Shown here: piece after piece, positions 1 to 8,809 of the stretch
How the letters are laid out: every line of letters starts with the position of its first letter
How positions within the stretch are numbered: the first letter of the stretch is position 1
NCBI RefSeq assembly: GCF_026016325.1
Contig: NZ_CP087203.1
Span: forward strand, 372,001 to 436,000
Direction: 5' to 3'
Source of the DNA: Pseudomonas sp. B21-056
Lineage (GTDB): Bacteria; Pseudomonadota; Gammaproteobacteria; Pseudomonadales; Pseudomonadaceae
Length of the DNA: 64,000 nucleotides
Translations under genes and position numbers: made by a program
The notes under the pieces: generated by a model
Database searches by the model: none
What the model was told of the DNA's origin: nothing
Seen by the model: the letters and a program-made list of their open reading frames with translations, nothing else

Positions 1-777
1 ATCGGCATGGCTTCGCCACTGTTGCAGGAAGTGTTCGGTGGCAAGCTGCTCGGCAACGACCTGCCTTTCGGCCAGTTGGACGCTACCCAACTGGGCCAGA
101 TCGCGGCCATCGCGGCCGGCTTCACTGGTCTGTTGAGCCTGTTCAACATCGGTGGGCGGTTCTTCTGGGCATCCTTCTCGGATTACCTGGGTCGCAAAAA
201 CACCTACTTCGTGTTCTTCGCCCTGGGTGTTGTCCTGTACTCGCTGATCCCGAACCTCGGTCACCTGGGCAGCATCGCGCTGTTCGTGGCGGCGTTCTGC
301 ATCATCCTGTCGATGTACGGTGGCGGTTTTGCCACCGTGCCGGCCTACCTGGCGGACCTGTTCGGTACGCAAATGGTTGGCGCGATCCATGGTCGCCTGT
401 TGACCGCCTGGGCTGCGGCCGGCGTGCTGGGTCCGGTACTGGTGAACTACCTGCGTGAATATCAGCTGAGCATTGGCGTTGAACGTGCCGCGGCCTATGA
501 CATCACCCTGTACATCCTCGCCGGCCTGCTGGTGTTGGGTTTCCTGTGCAACCTGATGGTCCGCCCGGTCGCCGACAAGTACTTCATGACCGACGCCGAA
601 CTGGCCGCCGAGCAGGCGCTGGGCCATGACAAGGGTGCCGACAGCAGCACGTCCCTGGAATGGAAAGCCGCACCGGGCACCAAGCCCCTGGCGGTCGCCG
701 CCTGGCTGGTGGTGGGCATTCCGTTGGCGTGGGGTGTGTGGGTGACCCTGCAGAAGACGGCGGTGTTGTTCCACTAA
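1..777 (+). CDS. OFA-type MFS transporter, C-terminal part (5' end outside window)
   Basis: The reading frame is open from base 1, so the N-terminal half of the protein lies outside the window. The visible 258 or so residues hold about six hydrophobic segments and the conserved MFS loop with RxxxSDYLGRKNTYF, which in this superfamily joins two helices on the cytoplasmic side. The sequence ends with a lone helix and a short tail. The loop and the GGGFATVPAYLADLFG segment resemble the oxalate/formate antiporter (OFA) family. The substrate cannot be read from the sequence: OFA members carry oxalate, formate, lactate or pyruvate. It ends 45 bases before a REPIN and is probably a single-gene unit. 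Confidence 0.8.
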   Translation: MGMASPLLQEVFGGKLLGNDLPFGQLDATQLGQIAAIAAGFTGLLSLFNIGGRFFWASFSDYLGRKNTYFVFFALGVVLYSLIPNLGHLGSIALFVAAFCIILSMYGGGFATVPAYLADLFGTQMVGAIHGRLLTAWAAAGVLGPVLVNYLREYQLSIGVERAAAYDITLYILAGLLVLGFLCNLMVRPVADKYFMTDAELAAEQALGHDKGADSSTSLEWKAAPGTKPLAVAAWLVVGIPLAWGVWVTLQKTAVLFH

Positions 778-821
778 GCAGTATCGAGGCGATCCCGGAG
801 CCATCGGTTTCGGGTGAACCC

Positions 822-910
822 TGTGGGAGCGAGCCTGCTCGCGATGGGGGCGTGTCAGTCGAATCATTATTGACTGATCCACCGCTATCGCGAGCAGGCT
901 CGCTCCCACA
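822..910. repeat. REPIN (two inverted REP palindromes), copy 1
   Basis: A REP unit TGTGGGAGCGAGCCTGCTCG faces its inverted copy about 40 bases away, ending GCTCGCTCCCACA. This is the classic fluorescens-group REPIN. It lies in the gap between the MFS gene and hisB and could act as a transcript-end stabiliser for the former. Confidence 0.9.
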
Positions 911-1034
911 TTTGTTCTTGGGTGATGGCAAAACCTGCGTTCATCACTTGTATGGACATGTCTAACCCCGACAGGACGGGCAACAACCCGTCAGTGATAT
1001 CGTCTCCCGTGTTTCTGTTTGTCGCTCGCGCCCC

Positions 1035-1040
1035 TATAAT
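1035..1040 (+). promoter_or_regulatory. Probable sigma-70 -10 box upstream of hisB
   Basis: A perfect TATAAT sits 38 bases before the hisB start. A weak -35 candidate (TTTCTG at 1012-1017) is 17 bases upstream. No other promoter-like sequence is evident between the REPIN and hisB, so this probably drives the his block. Confidence 0.55.
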
Positions 1041-1078
1041 GGCTGCCTTTTTCGCCCAATGATTTTGCGGAGCTGGTG

Positions 1079-1672
1079 ATGGCCGAACGTAAGGCGTCTG
1101 TCGAGCGCGACACTCTGGAAACCCAGATCAAAGCCTCGATCAACCTGGATGGCACCGGAAAGGCCCGGTTTGATATCGGCGTGCCTTTTCTTGAGCACAT
1201 GCTGGACCAGATCGCCCGTCACGGGCTGATCGACCTGGACATCGTCAGCAAGGGCGACCTGCATATCGACGACCACCACACGGTGGAAGACGTCGGTATC
1301 ACCCTGGGACAGGCCTTCACCCAGGCCATCGGCGACAAGAAAGGCATCCGTCGCTACGGCCACGCCTATGTGCCGCTCGATGAAGCGCTGTCGCGGGTGG
1401 TCATCGATTTCTCCGGTCGCCCGGGCCTGCAAATGCACGTGCCGTACACCCGCGCCACCGTCGGCGGCTTCGACGTCGACCTGTTCCAGGAGTTCTTCCA
1501 GGGCTTCGTCAACCACGCCAATGTGACCCTGCACATCGACAACCTGCGTGGGCATAACACCCACCACCAGATCGAAACCGTGTTCAAGGCTTTTGGCCGC
1601 GCCCTGCGCATGGCCGTGGAGCTCGATGACCGCATGGCCGGGCAGATGCCTTCCACCAAGGGCGTCCTGTAA
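1079..1672 (+). CDS. hisB: Imidazoleglycerol-phosphate dehydratase HisB
   Basis: Catalyses the Mn-dependent dehydration of imidazoleglycerol phosphate to imidazoleacetol phosphate in histidine biosynthesis, in the cytoplasm. The 197-residue protein is the monofunctional form, without the phosphatase half found in E. coli. The two metal-binding motifs are present: HHTVE at residues 66-70 and HHQIE at 162-166. I place the start at ATG 1079 rather than the GTG just before it because a GGAG at 1069-1072 is correctly spaced. The stop codon overlaps the hisH start by one base (TAATG), so the two are translationally coupled. Confidence 0.97.
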   Translation: MAERKASVERDTLETQIKASINLDGTGKARFDIGVPFLEHMLDQIARHGLIDLDIVSKGDLHIDDHHTVEDVGITLGQAFTQAIGDKKGIRRYGHAYVPLDEALSRVVIDFSGRPGLQMHVPYTRATVGGFDVDLFQEFFQGFVNHANVTLHIDNLRGHNTHHQIETVFKAFGRALRMAVELDDRMAGQMPSTKGVL

Positions 1673-2310
1673 TGCAGACAGTCGCGGTTATCGACTACGG
1701 TATGGGCAACCTGCACTCGGTGGCCAAGGCCCTCGAGCACGTGGGGGCCGGCAAGGTGTTGATCACCAGCGATGCCGCCGTGATTCGCGAAGCCGACCGG
1801 GTGGTATTCCCTGGTGTGGGTGCGATTCGCGATTGCATGGCCGAGATCCGCCGCCTGGGCTTCGACTCGCTGGTCCTCGAAGTCAGCCAGGATCGGCCGT
1901 TCCTTGGTATTTGCGTGGGCATGCAGGCGTTACTCGAGCGCAGCGAAGAGAACACCGGTGTCGATTGCATCGGTATGTTCCCGGGCCAGGTGAAATTTTT
2001 CGGCAAGGACCTGCGAGAAGACGCCGAACACCTGAAAGTCCCGCACATGGGCTGGAACGAAGTGAAACAGGCGGTGGACCACCCGCTGTGGCACAACATC
2101 CCGGACCTGGCGCGCTTCTACTTCGTGCACAGCTACTACATCGCGGCCGGCAATGCGCGGCAGGTGGTGGGCAGCGGTCACTATGGCGTCGACTTTGCCG
2201 CGGCCCTGGCCGACGGGTCGCGATTCGCCGTGCAGTTCCACCCGGAGAAGAGCCACACCCATGGCCTGCAGTTGCTGCAGAATTTCGCCGCGTGGGACGG
2301 CCGCTGGTAA
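1672..2310 (+). CDS. hisH: Imidazole glycerol phosphate synthase, glutaminase subunit HisH
   Basis: Class I glutamine amidotransferase that releases ammonia from glutamine and channels it to HisF. The 212-residue protein has the nucleophile Cys81 in FLGICVGMQ and the His190/Glu192 pair in FHPEKSH, so the catalytic triad is complete. The N-terminal IDYGMGN is typical of HisH. It overlaps hisB and the following DUF2164 gene by one base each. Its partner hisF lies three genes downstream. Confidence 0.97.
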   Translation: MQTVAVIDYGMGNLHSVAKALEHVGAGKVLITSDAAVIREADRVVFPGVGAIRDCMAEIRRLGFDSLVLEVSQDRPFLGICVGMQALLERSEENTGVDCIGMFPGQVKFFGKDLREDAEHLKVPHMGWNEVKQAVDHPLWHNIPDLARFYFVHSYYIAAGNARQVVGSGHYGVDFAAALADGSRFAVQFHPEKSHTHGLQLLQNFAAWDGRW

Positions 2311-2564
2311 TGGCACGCAAGAAACCGCCAATCCTCACCCTCACGCCCGAGCAGGAGAGCGAGGCGAACCGCAAGATCCAGCGGTTCATGGAGGATCGCT
2401 TCGAACTGGACCTGGGTTCGTTCGAGGCGGCGGAAATTCTTGACCTGTTTACCCGCGAAATTGCTCCGCACTATTACAACAGGGCGATTTTCGACGTGCA
2501 GGCGCACCTTAAGGAAAGGTTCGAAAGCATCGAAAGCGACCTGTGGGCGCTCGAGAAAAACTGA
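2310..2564 (+). CDS. DUF2164 family small protein
   Basis: An 84-residue soluble, highly charged protein beginning [16 protein letters not shown]. It resembles the DUF2164 family of short conserved proteins with no assigned function. No signal peptide or membrane segment is visible and it looks all-helical. The start ATG shares its first base with the hisH stop codon, so it is translated as part of the his operon, and hisA follows after 42 bases. A role connected with HisH/HisF is suggested only by this placement. Confidence 0.85.
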   Translation: MARKKPPILTLTPEQESEANRKIQRFMEDRFELDLGSFEAAEILDLFTREIAPHYYNRAIFDVQAHLKERFESIESDLWALEKN

Positions 2565-2606
2565 TTCCCGAGCCAAGCTGAACATTCGTATTTGAAGGTT
2601 TGCCAG

Positions 2607-3344
2607 ATGCTGATTATCCCCGCTATCGATCTCAAGGACGGCGCTTGCGTGCGTCTGCGTCAGGGCCGGATGGAAGATTCCACGGTATTTTCCGATGACC
2701 CGGTGAGCATGGCCGCCAAGTGGGTGGAAGGTGGCTGCCGTCGCCTGCATCTGGTTGACCTGAACGGCGCCTTCGAAGGGCAGCCGGTGAACGGTGAAGT
2801 GGTCACGGCCATCGCCAAACGTTACCCGAACCTGCCGATCCAGATCGGCGGCGGCATTCGCTCGCTGGAAACCATCGAGCACTACGTCAGGGCCGGCGTC
2901 AGCTATGTGATCATCGGCACCAAGGCGGTCAAGGAGCCTGCGTTCGTCGCCGAAGCCTGCCGCGCCTTCCCGGGCAAGGTCATCGTCGGCCTGGACGCCA
3001 AGGACGGTTTCGTCGCCACTGACGGCTGGGCCGAAGTCAGCACCGTGCAGGTGATCGACCTGGCCAAGCGCTTCGAGGCTGACGGCGTGTCTGCCATCGT
3101 CTACACCGACATCGCCAAAGACGGCATGATGCAGGGCTGCAACGTCCCGTTCACCGCCGCCCTGGCTGCCGCCACGAAGATCCCGGTCATCGCCTCCGGC
3201 GGTATCCACAACCTGGGCGACATCAAGACGCTGCTCGACGCCAAGGCGCCCGGCATTATCGGTGCGATCACCGGTCGCGCGATTTATGAAGGCACCCTGG
3301 ACGTCGCTGAGGCCCAGGCCTTCTGCGATTCCTACACAGGCTGA
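2607..3344 (+). CDS. hisA: Phosphoribosyl-formimino-AICAR-phosphate isomerase HisA
   Basis: Catalyses the Amadori isomerisation of ProFAR to PRFAR, the step before HisHF. The 245-residue (beta/alpha)8 barrel has the catalytic Asp8 in PAIDLKDG and Asp130 in GLDAKDG, and the half-barrel phosphate-binding glycine motifs IGGGIRS and SGGI. I start at ATG 2607 (MLIIPAIDL), with GAAGG at 2594-2598 as ribosome binding site; a longer frame from 2592 has no family support. It is nine bases from hisF. Confidence 0.97.
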   Translation: MLIIPAIDLKDGACVRLRQGRMEDSTVFSDDPVSMAAKWVEGGCRRLHLVDLNGAFEGQPVNGEVVTAIAKRYPNLPIQIGGGIRSLETIEHYVRAGVSYVIIGTKAVKEPAFVAEACRAFPGKVIVGLDAKDGFVATDGWAEVSTVQVIDLAKRFEADGVSAIVYTDIAKDGMMQGCNVPFTAALAAATKIPVIASGGIHNLGDIKTLLDAKAPGIIGAITGRAIYEGTLDVAEAQAFCDSYTG

Positions 3345-3353
3345 GGACTCATC

Positions 3354-4124
3354 ATGGCGCTGGCCAAACGCATCATCCCTTGCCTGGACGTGGACAACGG
3401 CCGGGTGGTCAAGGGCGTCAAGTTCGAGAACATCCGTGACGCCGGCGACCCGGTGGAAATTGCCCGTCGCTACGACGAGCAGGGCGCGGACGAGATCACC
3501 TTCCTGGACATCACGGCCAGTGTCGATGGTCGCGATACCACGTTGCACACCGTCGAGCGCATGGCCAGCCAGGTGTTCATCCCGCTGACCGTGGGCGGTG
3601 GCGTGCGCACCGTGCAGGACATCCGCAACCTGCTCAACGCCGGTGCAGACAAGGTGTCCATCAACACCGCGGCCGTCTTCAACCCGGAGTTCGTCGGCGA
3701 GGCCGCCGAGCGTTTCGGCTCGCAATGCATTGTCGTAGCGATCGATGCGAAGAAGGTTTCCGGCCCGGGCGAAGCCCCACGCTGGGAAATCTTCACCCAC
3801 GGCGGCCGCAAGCCCACCGGCCTCGACGCCGTTGAATGGGCGAAAAAGATGGAAGGCCTGGGTGCCGGTGAGATCCTGCTGACCAGCATGGACCAGGACG
3901 GTATGAAGAACGGTTTCGACCTGGGCGTCACCCGCGCCATCAGCGATGCCCTGGGTATCCCGGTCATCGCCTCCGGTGGTGTCGGCAACCTGCAACACCT
4001 GGCCGACGGCATTCTCGAAGGCCACGCCAGCGCAGTGCTGGCGGCGAGCATCTTTCACTTTGGCGAATACACCGTGCCGGAAGCCAAGGCCTACATGGCA
4101 CAGCGCGGTATTTGCATTCGCTGA
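3354..4124 (+). CDS. hisF: Imidazole glycerol phosphate synthase, cyclase subunit HisF
   Basis: Cyclase half of IGP synthase: it uses ammonia from HisH to convert PRFAR to imidazole glycerol phosphate and AICAR. The 256-residue barrel carries the catalytic Asp12 ([10 protein letters not shown]) and Asp131 (AIDAKK), which match the Asp11/Asp130 pair of well-studied HisF proteins with one residue of offset. It is paralogous to HisA and ends this his block. hisE and hisI lie about 59 kb away at the right end of the window; hisG, hisD and hisC are not in the window. Confidence 0.97.
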   Translation: MALAKRIIPCLDVDNGRVVKGVKFENIRDAGDPVEIARRYDEQGADEITFLDITASVDGRDTTLHTVERMASQVFIPLTVGGGVRTVQDIRNLLNAGADKVSINTAAVFNPEFVGEAAERFGSQCIVVAIDAKKVSGPGEAPRWEIFTHGGRKPTGLDAVEWAKKMEGLGAGEILLTSMDQDGMKNGFDLGVTRAISDALGIPVIASGGVGNLQHLADGILEGHASAVLAASIFHFGEYTVPEAKAYMAQRGICIR

Positions 4125-4143
4125 TCGCTGGACACCATGGCGG

Positions 4144-4162
4144 GCCCAAGGCACTCTTGGGC
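4144..4162 (+). other. Hairpin between hisF and the binding-protein gene
   Basis: GCCCAAG and CTTGGGC form a perfect 7-bp stem with a 5-base loop, and CCATGG repeats flank it. No T-tract follows, so it is not an ordinary terminator. It may process or stabilise the hisF mRNA end, or dampen readthrough into the next gene. Confidence 0.4.
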
Positions 4163-4187
4163 ACACCATGGATTGCGGTAGCCCGAC

Positions 4188-4934
4188 ATGCTCAAACGCC
4201 TCGTTCTTGCCTTCGCCGGCGCCACGTTGCTGCTCGCAGGCACTGCCCGCTCCGCTGATACGTCACTGGTGCTGCTGACGGAAAACTTCCCGCCGTACAA
4301 CATGGCCAGGAACGGCAAGAACTTCGCCCAGGGCGAAAATATCCATGGCATTGCCGTGGACATCGTCCGCGAGATCTTCAAGCGCGCTGATATCACCTAC
4401 AGCCTGACGCTGCGTTTTCCCTGGGAGCGCATCTACAAGCTCGCCCTGGAAAATCCCGGCTACGGTGTGTTTGTCATGGCGCGGTTGCCGGAGCGTGAAA
4501 AGCTTTTCAAATGGGTCGGCCCTATCGGCCCGGACGACTGGATCATGCTTGCCAGGGCGGACAGCCAGATTGCCCTCGACTCGTTGGAACAGGCGCGCAA
4601 ATATAAAATTGGCGCCTACAAGGGCGACGCCATTGCCGAAACACTGGGCAAGCAAGGATTGAATCCCGTTGTCGTGCTGCGCGATCAGGACAACGCGAGG
4701 AAACTGGTCAACGGTCAAATCGACCTGTGGGCCACCGGAGACCCGGCCGGCCGCTACCTGGCCCGTCAGGAAGGCATAAGCGATCTCAAGACCGTACTGC
4801 GATTCAACAGTGCCGAGTTGTACCTGGCGTTGAACAAGGATGTGCCTGACGAGGTGGTCGCCCGGCTGCAAAAAGCCCTGGATGAACTGCGCAAGGAAGG
4901 TGCGGTGGACGCGATCATGGCGCGGTATCTCTGA
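4188..4934 (+). CDS. Periplasmic amino-acid-type solute-binding protein (SBP family 3)
   Basis: A 248-residue protein with a clear signal peptide (LVLAFAGATLLLAGTARSAD, cleavage near residue 23) and a family 3 solute-binding fold. It contains the typical opening ENFPPYNM, the GIAVDIVREIF segment and a hinge at about residue 100. The set resembles polar amino acid binding proteins, but similar sequences without a permease are common in Pseudomonas. No ABC permease or ATPase genes adjoin it, so it is an orphan here. It starts 63 bases after hisF and could be cotranscribed with it. The ligand is unknown. Confidence 0.8.
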   Translation: MLKRLVLAFAGATLLLAGTARSADTSLVLLTENFPPYNMARNGKNFAQGENIHGIAVDIVREIFKRADITYSLTLRFPWERIYKLALENPGYGVFVMARLPEREKLFKWVGPIGPDDWIMLARADSQIALDSLEQARKYKIGAYKGDAIAETLGKQGLNPVVVLRDQDNARKLVNGQIDLWATGDPAGRYLARQEGISDLKTVLRFNSAELYLALNKDVPDEVVARLQKALDELRKEGAVDAIMARYL

Positions 4935-4958
4935 GCGATTGGCCGACGGGTCTGGCCC

Positions 4959-5026
4959 CATCGCGAGCAGGCTCGCTCCCACAGGATTGAAGCTCAGTCG
5001 CTAATCAATGCGGGCTTGCTCGCGAT
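4959..5026. repeat. REPIN copy 2, compact and slightly degenerate
   Basis: ATCGCGAGCAGGCTCGCTCC is followed about 25 bases later by a shortened inverted unit GCGGGCTTGCTCGCGAT. It separates the convergent ends of the binding-protein gene and yibQ. Confidence 0.8.
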
Positions 5027-5039
5027 GTCAGCGACGCGG

Positions 5040-5822
5040 TTATCGATAAACCCCATCCTTCCCATGCCCGATCATTGCCCGATTGCTGCGCAGGCTGATC
5101 ATCGATTTGATGTCGATCCACTCGATGCCCTGGTCCTTGAGCCGGGGCAGTTCGCGTTCGAGCACCGCCAGGGTTTGTGGATAGGGATGGCCGATCATCA
5201 CGGCCGAGCCCTCGCGGCGGGCCAGGTCGATGGCGGTCTGGAGCTGGTGGGTGATGGCGGCTTCGGTGCGCTCGTCGTCGAGGAAGACATCCCGCGACAC
5301 ACTGGCCAGGCCGATCTTCTGCGCCTCGGCGGCGGCGACGGTCTGGGCGCTGGTGCGGCTGTCGACGAAGAACTTGTGGCGCTGTTGCAAGTTCGCCATC
5401 AACCACGCCATGGCCTGGGGTTGGGCGGTCATGCGGCTGCCCATGTGGTTGTTGACCCCGCTGGTGTACGGCACGGCAGCGAACGCGGCGTCGAGGCGTT
5501 TTCCCAACTCCTCGATCGATAGCTCGGGATGCCAGGCGAACGGCCCGGTCGCCGGATCCATGGGCATGTGCAGCATGACGATCTTGCCAGCGCGGTGAGC
5601 CTCGCGGGCGAATTCGGCGGCGTGGGGCGTGTCGGGCATGATCGCGGTGGCGACCGGGCCGGGAAGAGCCAGTACCCGGCGATCCCGGGGCAGGTTTTGC
5701 CCCAGGTCGTCGATGATCAGGCTCAGGTAAGCCTTGTGCGGTGAAGCGGCGGGCGTGGCGGGCGCCGCAAACGCAACGCTCGCCAGACAGCACAACAGGC
5801 CGAGGATGAAGCGCCGGCCCAT
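5040..5822 (-). CDS. Divergent polysaccharide deacetylase, YibQ-like
   Basis: A 260-residue exported protein: a signal peptide (MGRRFILGLLCCLASVAFAAP) precedes a domain of the divergent polysaccharide deacetylase family (DUF610). Visible motifs are LSLIIDDLG near the N-terminus, HMPMDP, NNHMGSRMT and FFVDSRTS. The metal and substrate are not established for the family. It is the last gene of the minus-strand run gpmI-envC-ctpA-yibQ and starts one base after the ctpA stop. E. coli keeps yibQ next to envC and gpmM in the same order, so a role in the envelope is likely. Confidence 0.88.
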   Translation of the reverse strand: MGRRFILGLLCCLASVAFAAPATPAASPHKAYLSLIIDDLGQNLPRDRRVLALPGPVATAIMPDTPHAAEFAREAHRAGKIVMLHMPMDPATGPFAWHPELSIEELGKRLDAAFAAVPYTSGVNNHMGSRMTAQPQAMAWLMANLQQRHKFFVDSRTSAQTVAAAEAQKIGLASVSRDVFLDDERTEAAITHQLQTAIDLARREGSAVMIGHPYPQTLAVLERELPRLKDQGIEWIDIKSMISLRSNRAMIGHGKDGVYR

Positions 5823-5823
5823 C

Positions 5824-7140
5824 TCAGCGGCCGGAGGTGATGTTCAGTCCTTTGAGCAGACTCAGGGCCTGGGCCAGCTGGTAATCGTCATCCTGCGGCA
5901 TCGGCTTGGCCTTGGCACCGGAACCGCTCGGTTTGTCGGCGCCGCCGTTGCCATTGCCCAGGTGGCCTTGCAGGTCGGCTTCCTTGAAGTACTCGCCGTC
6001 CTGCTCGTTGGTGATCTTGGCCTTGCGCACCTCGATGTCCGGGACGATGCCCTGGGCCTGGATGGAGCGGCCGTTGGGCGTGAAGTACAGCGCGGTAGTG
6101 ATCTTCAGGGCGCGGTCGTTGTTCAGCGGCAATACGGTCTGCACCGAGCCCTTGCCGAAACTGGTGGTGCCCATGACGACGCCGCGCTTCTGGTCCTGCA
6201 GGGCGCCGGCGACGATTTCCGAGGCCGAGGCGCTGCCACCGTTGATCAGCACCACCAGTGGCACGGCTTCGCTCAGGTCGTTGCCGGTGGCCGAGAAGCG
6301 CAGCTCGGAGTTGGCGATACGGCCCTTGGTGTAAACGATCAGGCCCTTGGTGATGAAGTGATCCACCACTTCCACCGCCGATTGCAGCACGCCGCCGGGG
6401 TTGTTGCGCAGGTCCAGGACCAGGCCGTTGAGTTTCTTGCCGTTGTCCTTGCGCAGCTTGGCCAGGGCCTTGGCGACTTCTTCGCCGGTCTTGACCTGGA
6501 ACTGGGTGATGCGGATGTAGCCGTAGCCCGACTCCAGCAACTGGCTCTTCACGCTCTTGACCTGGATGACCGCCCGCGTGAGGGTCACGTCGAACGGCGT
6601 GCCGCCATCGCGCACCAGGGTCAGGGTGATCTTCTGGCCGATCTTGCCGCGCATCTTGTCCACGGCTTCGGTCATGCTCTGGCCACGGGTCGGCTGGCCG
6701 TTGATCTTGACGATGAAGTCACCGGCCTGGATCCCGGCCTTGGAGGCAGGCGTATCGTCGATCGGCGAGACCACCTTGATGAAACCGTCTTCGCTGCCGA
6801 CCTCGATGCCCAGGCCGCCGAACTCGCCGCTGGTGCTTTCCTGCAACTCGGCAAAGTCTTCCGGCCCCAGGTAGGCCGAGTGCGGATCGAGGTTGCTGAG
6901 CATGCCCTTGATGGCGTTCTCCAGCAGCATCTTGTCATCCACCGGTTCGACGTAGGCGGCCTTGATCCGGTCCATGACCTCGGCGAAGGTGCGCAGTTCG
7001 TCCAGCGGCAGCGGGGCCTTGGTGGTCGCGGCCGTAGCGGCAGGTGCCGATGGAGCCGGGCCGGCGGCAAAAGCCAGGGGCGCACCGATCACGAGGGCGA
7101 TCGTCAGGGCCAGCGAGGTGAGGCGGGACAAATGCAGCAT
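5824..7140 (-). CDS. ctpA: Carboxy-terminal processing protease CtpA (S41 family)
   Basis: Periplasmic PDZ-containing serine protease. In Pseudomonas, CtpA-type enzymes degrade peptidoglycan cross-link hydrolases, which links the gene to its neighbour envC. The 438-residue protein has a signal peptide (residues 1-26), a PDZ domain at about 105-180, and the S41 catalytic core with Ser305 in GGSASASE, Lys330 in FGKGSVQ and Gln334. The spacing of these three matches the Ser-Lys-Gln set of E. coli Prc. I start at 7140 (MLHLSRLTSL) because the extension to 7194 precedes the signal peptide. The C-terminal tail is low complexity, rich in Gly, Lys and Ser. Confidence 0.93.
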   Translation of the reverse strand: MLHLSRLTSLALTIALVIGAPLAFAAGPAPSAPAATAATTKAPLPLDELRTFAEVMDRIKAAYVEPVDDKMLLENAIKGMLSNLDPHSAYLGPEDFAELQESTSGEFGGLGIEVGSEDGFIKVVSPIDDTPASKAGIQAGDFIVKINGQPTRGQSMTEAVDKMRGKIGQKITLTLVRDGGTPFDVTLTRAVIQVKSVKSQLLESGYGYIRITQFQVKTGEEVAKALAKLRKDNGKKLNGLVLDLRNNPGGVLQSAVEVVDHFITKGLIVYTKGRIANSELRFSATGNDLSEAVPLVVLINGGSASASEIVAGALQDQKRGVVMGTTSFGKGSVQTVLPLNNDRALKITTALYFTPNGRSIQAQGIVPDIEVRKAKITNEQDGEYFKEADLQGHLGNGNGGADKPSGSGAKAKPMPQDDDYQLAQALSLLKGLNITSGR

Positions 7141-7172
7141 GTCGAACGAACTCCTTAATTGGATGGGCGCGC

Positions 7173-8465
7173 TTATCCTTGCGCACGACACCATTGGGCC
7201 GGGTCACTGGGGCGACCCTGCTGACGAATAGCGAAATACAGTGCAGGCGTATCCTGCCCGCCACTGTTGCCGACCGTGGAGATGGACTCTCCGGCCTTGA
7301 CCACATCCCCCGCCGACTTGAGCAGCGTCTGGTTGTGGCCGTACAGACTCAGGTAACCGTTGCCGTGATCGAGGATCACCAACAGGCCGGCGCCGCGCAG
7401 CCAGTCAGCGAACACCACGCGCCCGCCATGCACGGCGTGTACCTGGCTGCCGGCGGAGGCGCTGATCATCACGCCGTCCCACTTGGTCCGGGTGTCGTCG
7501 CCGCGGGTTTCACCAAAGCGCGCAAGCAATCGACCATTGACCGGCCATGGAAGTTTGCCCCGTGCCGAAGCGAAAGCGCCGCCGAAGGTTTCGCCATCGC
7601 TGGAAACCAGTGCGCCAGGGCTGGACTTCGCTGGTTTGCGCGGTGCATCGTCCGAGTCCGCATCGGCCTGGGCTTCACGCAAACGCTTTTTTTCGGCTTC
7701 CTGCTGGGCGATCAGCGCTTTCTGCCGCGCTTCCTCTGCCTCTCGAGCCTGGCGGGCCAGGGTTTCTTCAATAGTCTTCAGTACGTTTGCCAGCTCGGCC
7801 TGGTCCTGCTCGCGGGCCTTGAGCTTGCTGTCCCGCGCCTTCACATCGTCATTGAGCTTGGCCAAGGCCACCGCGCGCTCCTTGCGAACCTTCTCGAGCT
7901 CTTCGCGCTGGGTGTCGAGGCTGCTTTTCTGCACCAGCAACTGGGCTTGCTGCAGTTCGATGTCTTTTTCGACGTTGGCCAACTGGCGCAGGGTTTCGTT
8001 GAATTTCTTGAGCTGTTCCAGGCGGCCCTGGCTCAGATAGTCGTAATAGGTGAGGGTGCGGGCGAATTTCTCGGGGTTCTGCTGGTTGAGCAACAGCTTG
8101 AGGTACTCCTGGCGGCCGCTCTGATAGGCCGCACGGGCCTGGATGGCGATCAGGTGTTGCTGTTCAGTGCGCGCGCCCTGGAGTTTTTTTTTCTCTGCAT
8201 CGAGGCGCTGCAGCTCGGATTCGCTTTTCTTCAGCTCTTTTTGCAGGGCATCGACCTGTTTCTCCAGGTTGCCCATCTCGGTCTCGGTGCCGCGCAGGTC
8301 TTTCTGCACACCCGCTTTCTCTTCCTGCAGCTTGCCCAGCAGCTTCTTCAGCTCGGCAATGTCCTGGCGCGTGGCTTCCAACTGTTGTTGGGTCTGCGCG
8401 CGCTCGTCAGCGAAGGCCGGTTGGAGCAGGCAGGTCAGAGCGAGGGCTATCAGGACGCGAAGCAT
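7173..8465 (-). CDS. envC: Murein hydrolase activator EnvC (degenerate LytM factor)
   Basis: A 430-residue periplasmic protein: signal peptide (residues 1-19, ending LLQPAFA), a long coiled coil at about 22-250 rich in Gln, Glu and Lys, a Ala/Lys-rich linker and a C-terminal peptidase M23 (LytM) domain. The zinc ligands are largely lost: KWDGVMI stands where active M23 enzymes have an HxGxD motif, and LYFAIRQQ replaces the HxH strand. This is the pattern of E. coli EnvC, which does not cut itself but activates amidases at the division site under FtsEX control. Start at 8465 fits the signal peptide; ctpA follows 32 bases downstream. Confidence 0.93.
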   Translation of the reverse strand: MLRVLIALALTCLLQPAFADERAQTQQQLEATRQDIAELKKLLGKLQEEKAGVQKDLRGTETEMGNLEKQVDALQKELKKSESELQRLDAEKKKLQGARTEQQHLIAIQARAAYQSGRQEYLKLLLNQQNPEKFARTLTYYDYLSQGRLEQLKKFNETLRQLANVEKDIELQQAQLLVQKSSLDTQREELEKVRKERAVALAKLNDDVKARDSKLKAREQDQAELANVLKTIEETLARQAREAEEARQKALIAQQEAEKKRLREAQADADSDDAPRKPAKSSPGALVSSDGETFGGAFASARGKLPWPVNGRLLARFGETRGDDTRTKWDGVMISASAGSQVHAVHGGRVVFADWLRGAGLLVILDHGNGYLSLYGHNQTLLKSAGDVVKAGESISTVGNSGGQDTPALYFAIRQQGRPSDPAQWCRAQG

Positions 8466-8809
8466 AGAGGCGGGCGACACCAGGGAAAGGGACGGCCTAG
8501 TATGCCCGCCCCACGCCGCAAAAAAAACGCCCATTTGGGGCTGTGTGATAACTGGCCGGAAAAACACTGGAAGCCCAGTGTGGGAGCAATGCTGTTCACT
8601 TAAGGCTTGCCCGATTCATTGTGGCGAGGGGATTTAGCGAAACGTCGCACCGCCCCGTTGGACTGCGAAGCAGTCCCCCTAACCCATCTGACACACCGCA
8701 TGCTCAGGTTTTGGGGCGCTTCGCGCCCCGGCGGGGATAAATCCCCTCGCCACAGGTTCATCTACTTCCTTAGGTGAGCAGCAAGTCCCCACAAGGGATC
8801 TGTGTTGGA
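8466..8809. other. Intergenic region between gpmI and envC
   Basis: 344 bases without a gene. It holds the palindromic element at 8621-8754 and, at about 8576-8592, a fragment of one REP unit (GTGTGGGAGC). No convincing promoter or terminator was seen for envC or gpmI. Because both genes read leftward, the element probably forms the 3' end of the gpmI transcript. Confidence 0.6.
8621..8754. repeat. Second-class palindromic element (GTGGCGAGGGGAT family), copy A
   Basis: Outer arms GTGGCGAGGGGATTTA and its partner ending AATCCCCTCGCCAC enclose two smaller GC-rich hairpins. The left arm has the extension GCGAAACGTCGCACCGCCCC. The centre is nearly identical to that of the copy at 57959-58094 but in the opposite orientation. 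Confidence 0.85.

Noticed and set aside
2181..4169. Open frame of about 662 codons antisense to the hisA-hisF region
   Set aside because: Same artefact; it runs across three unambiguous his genes.
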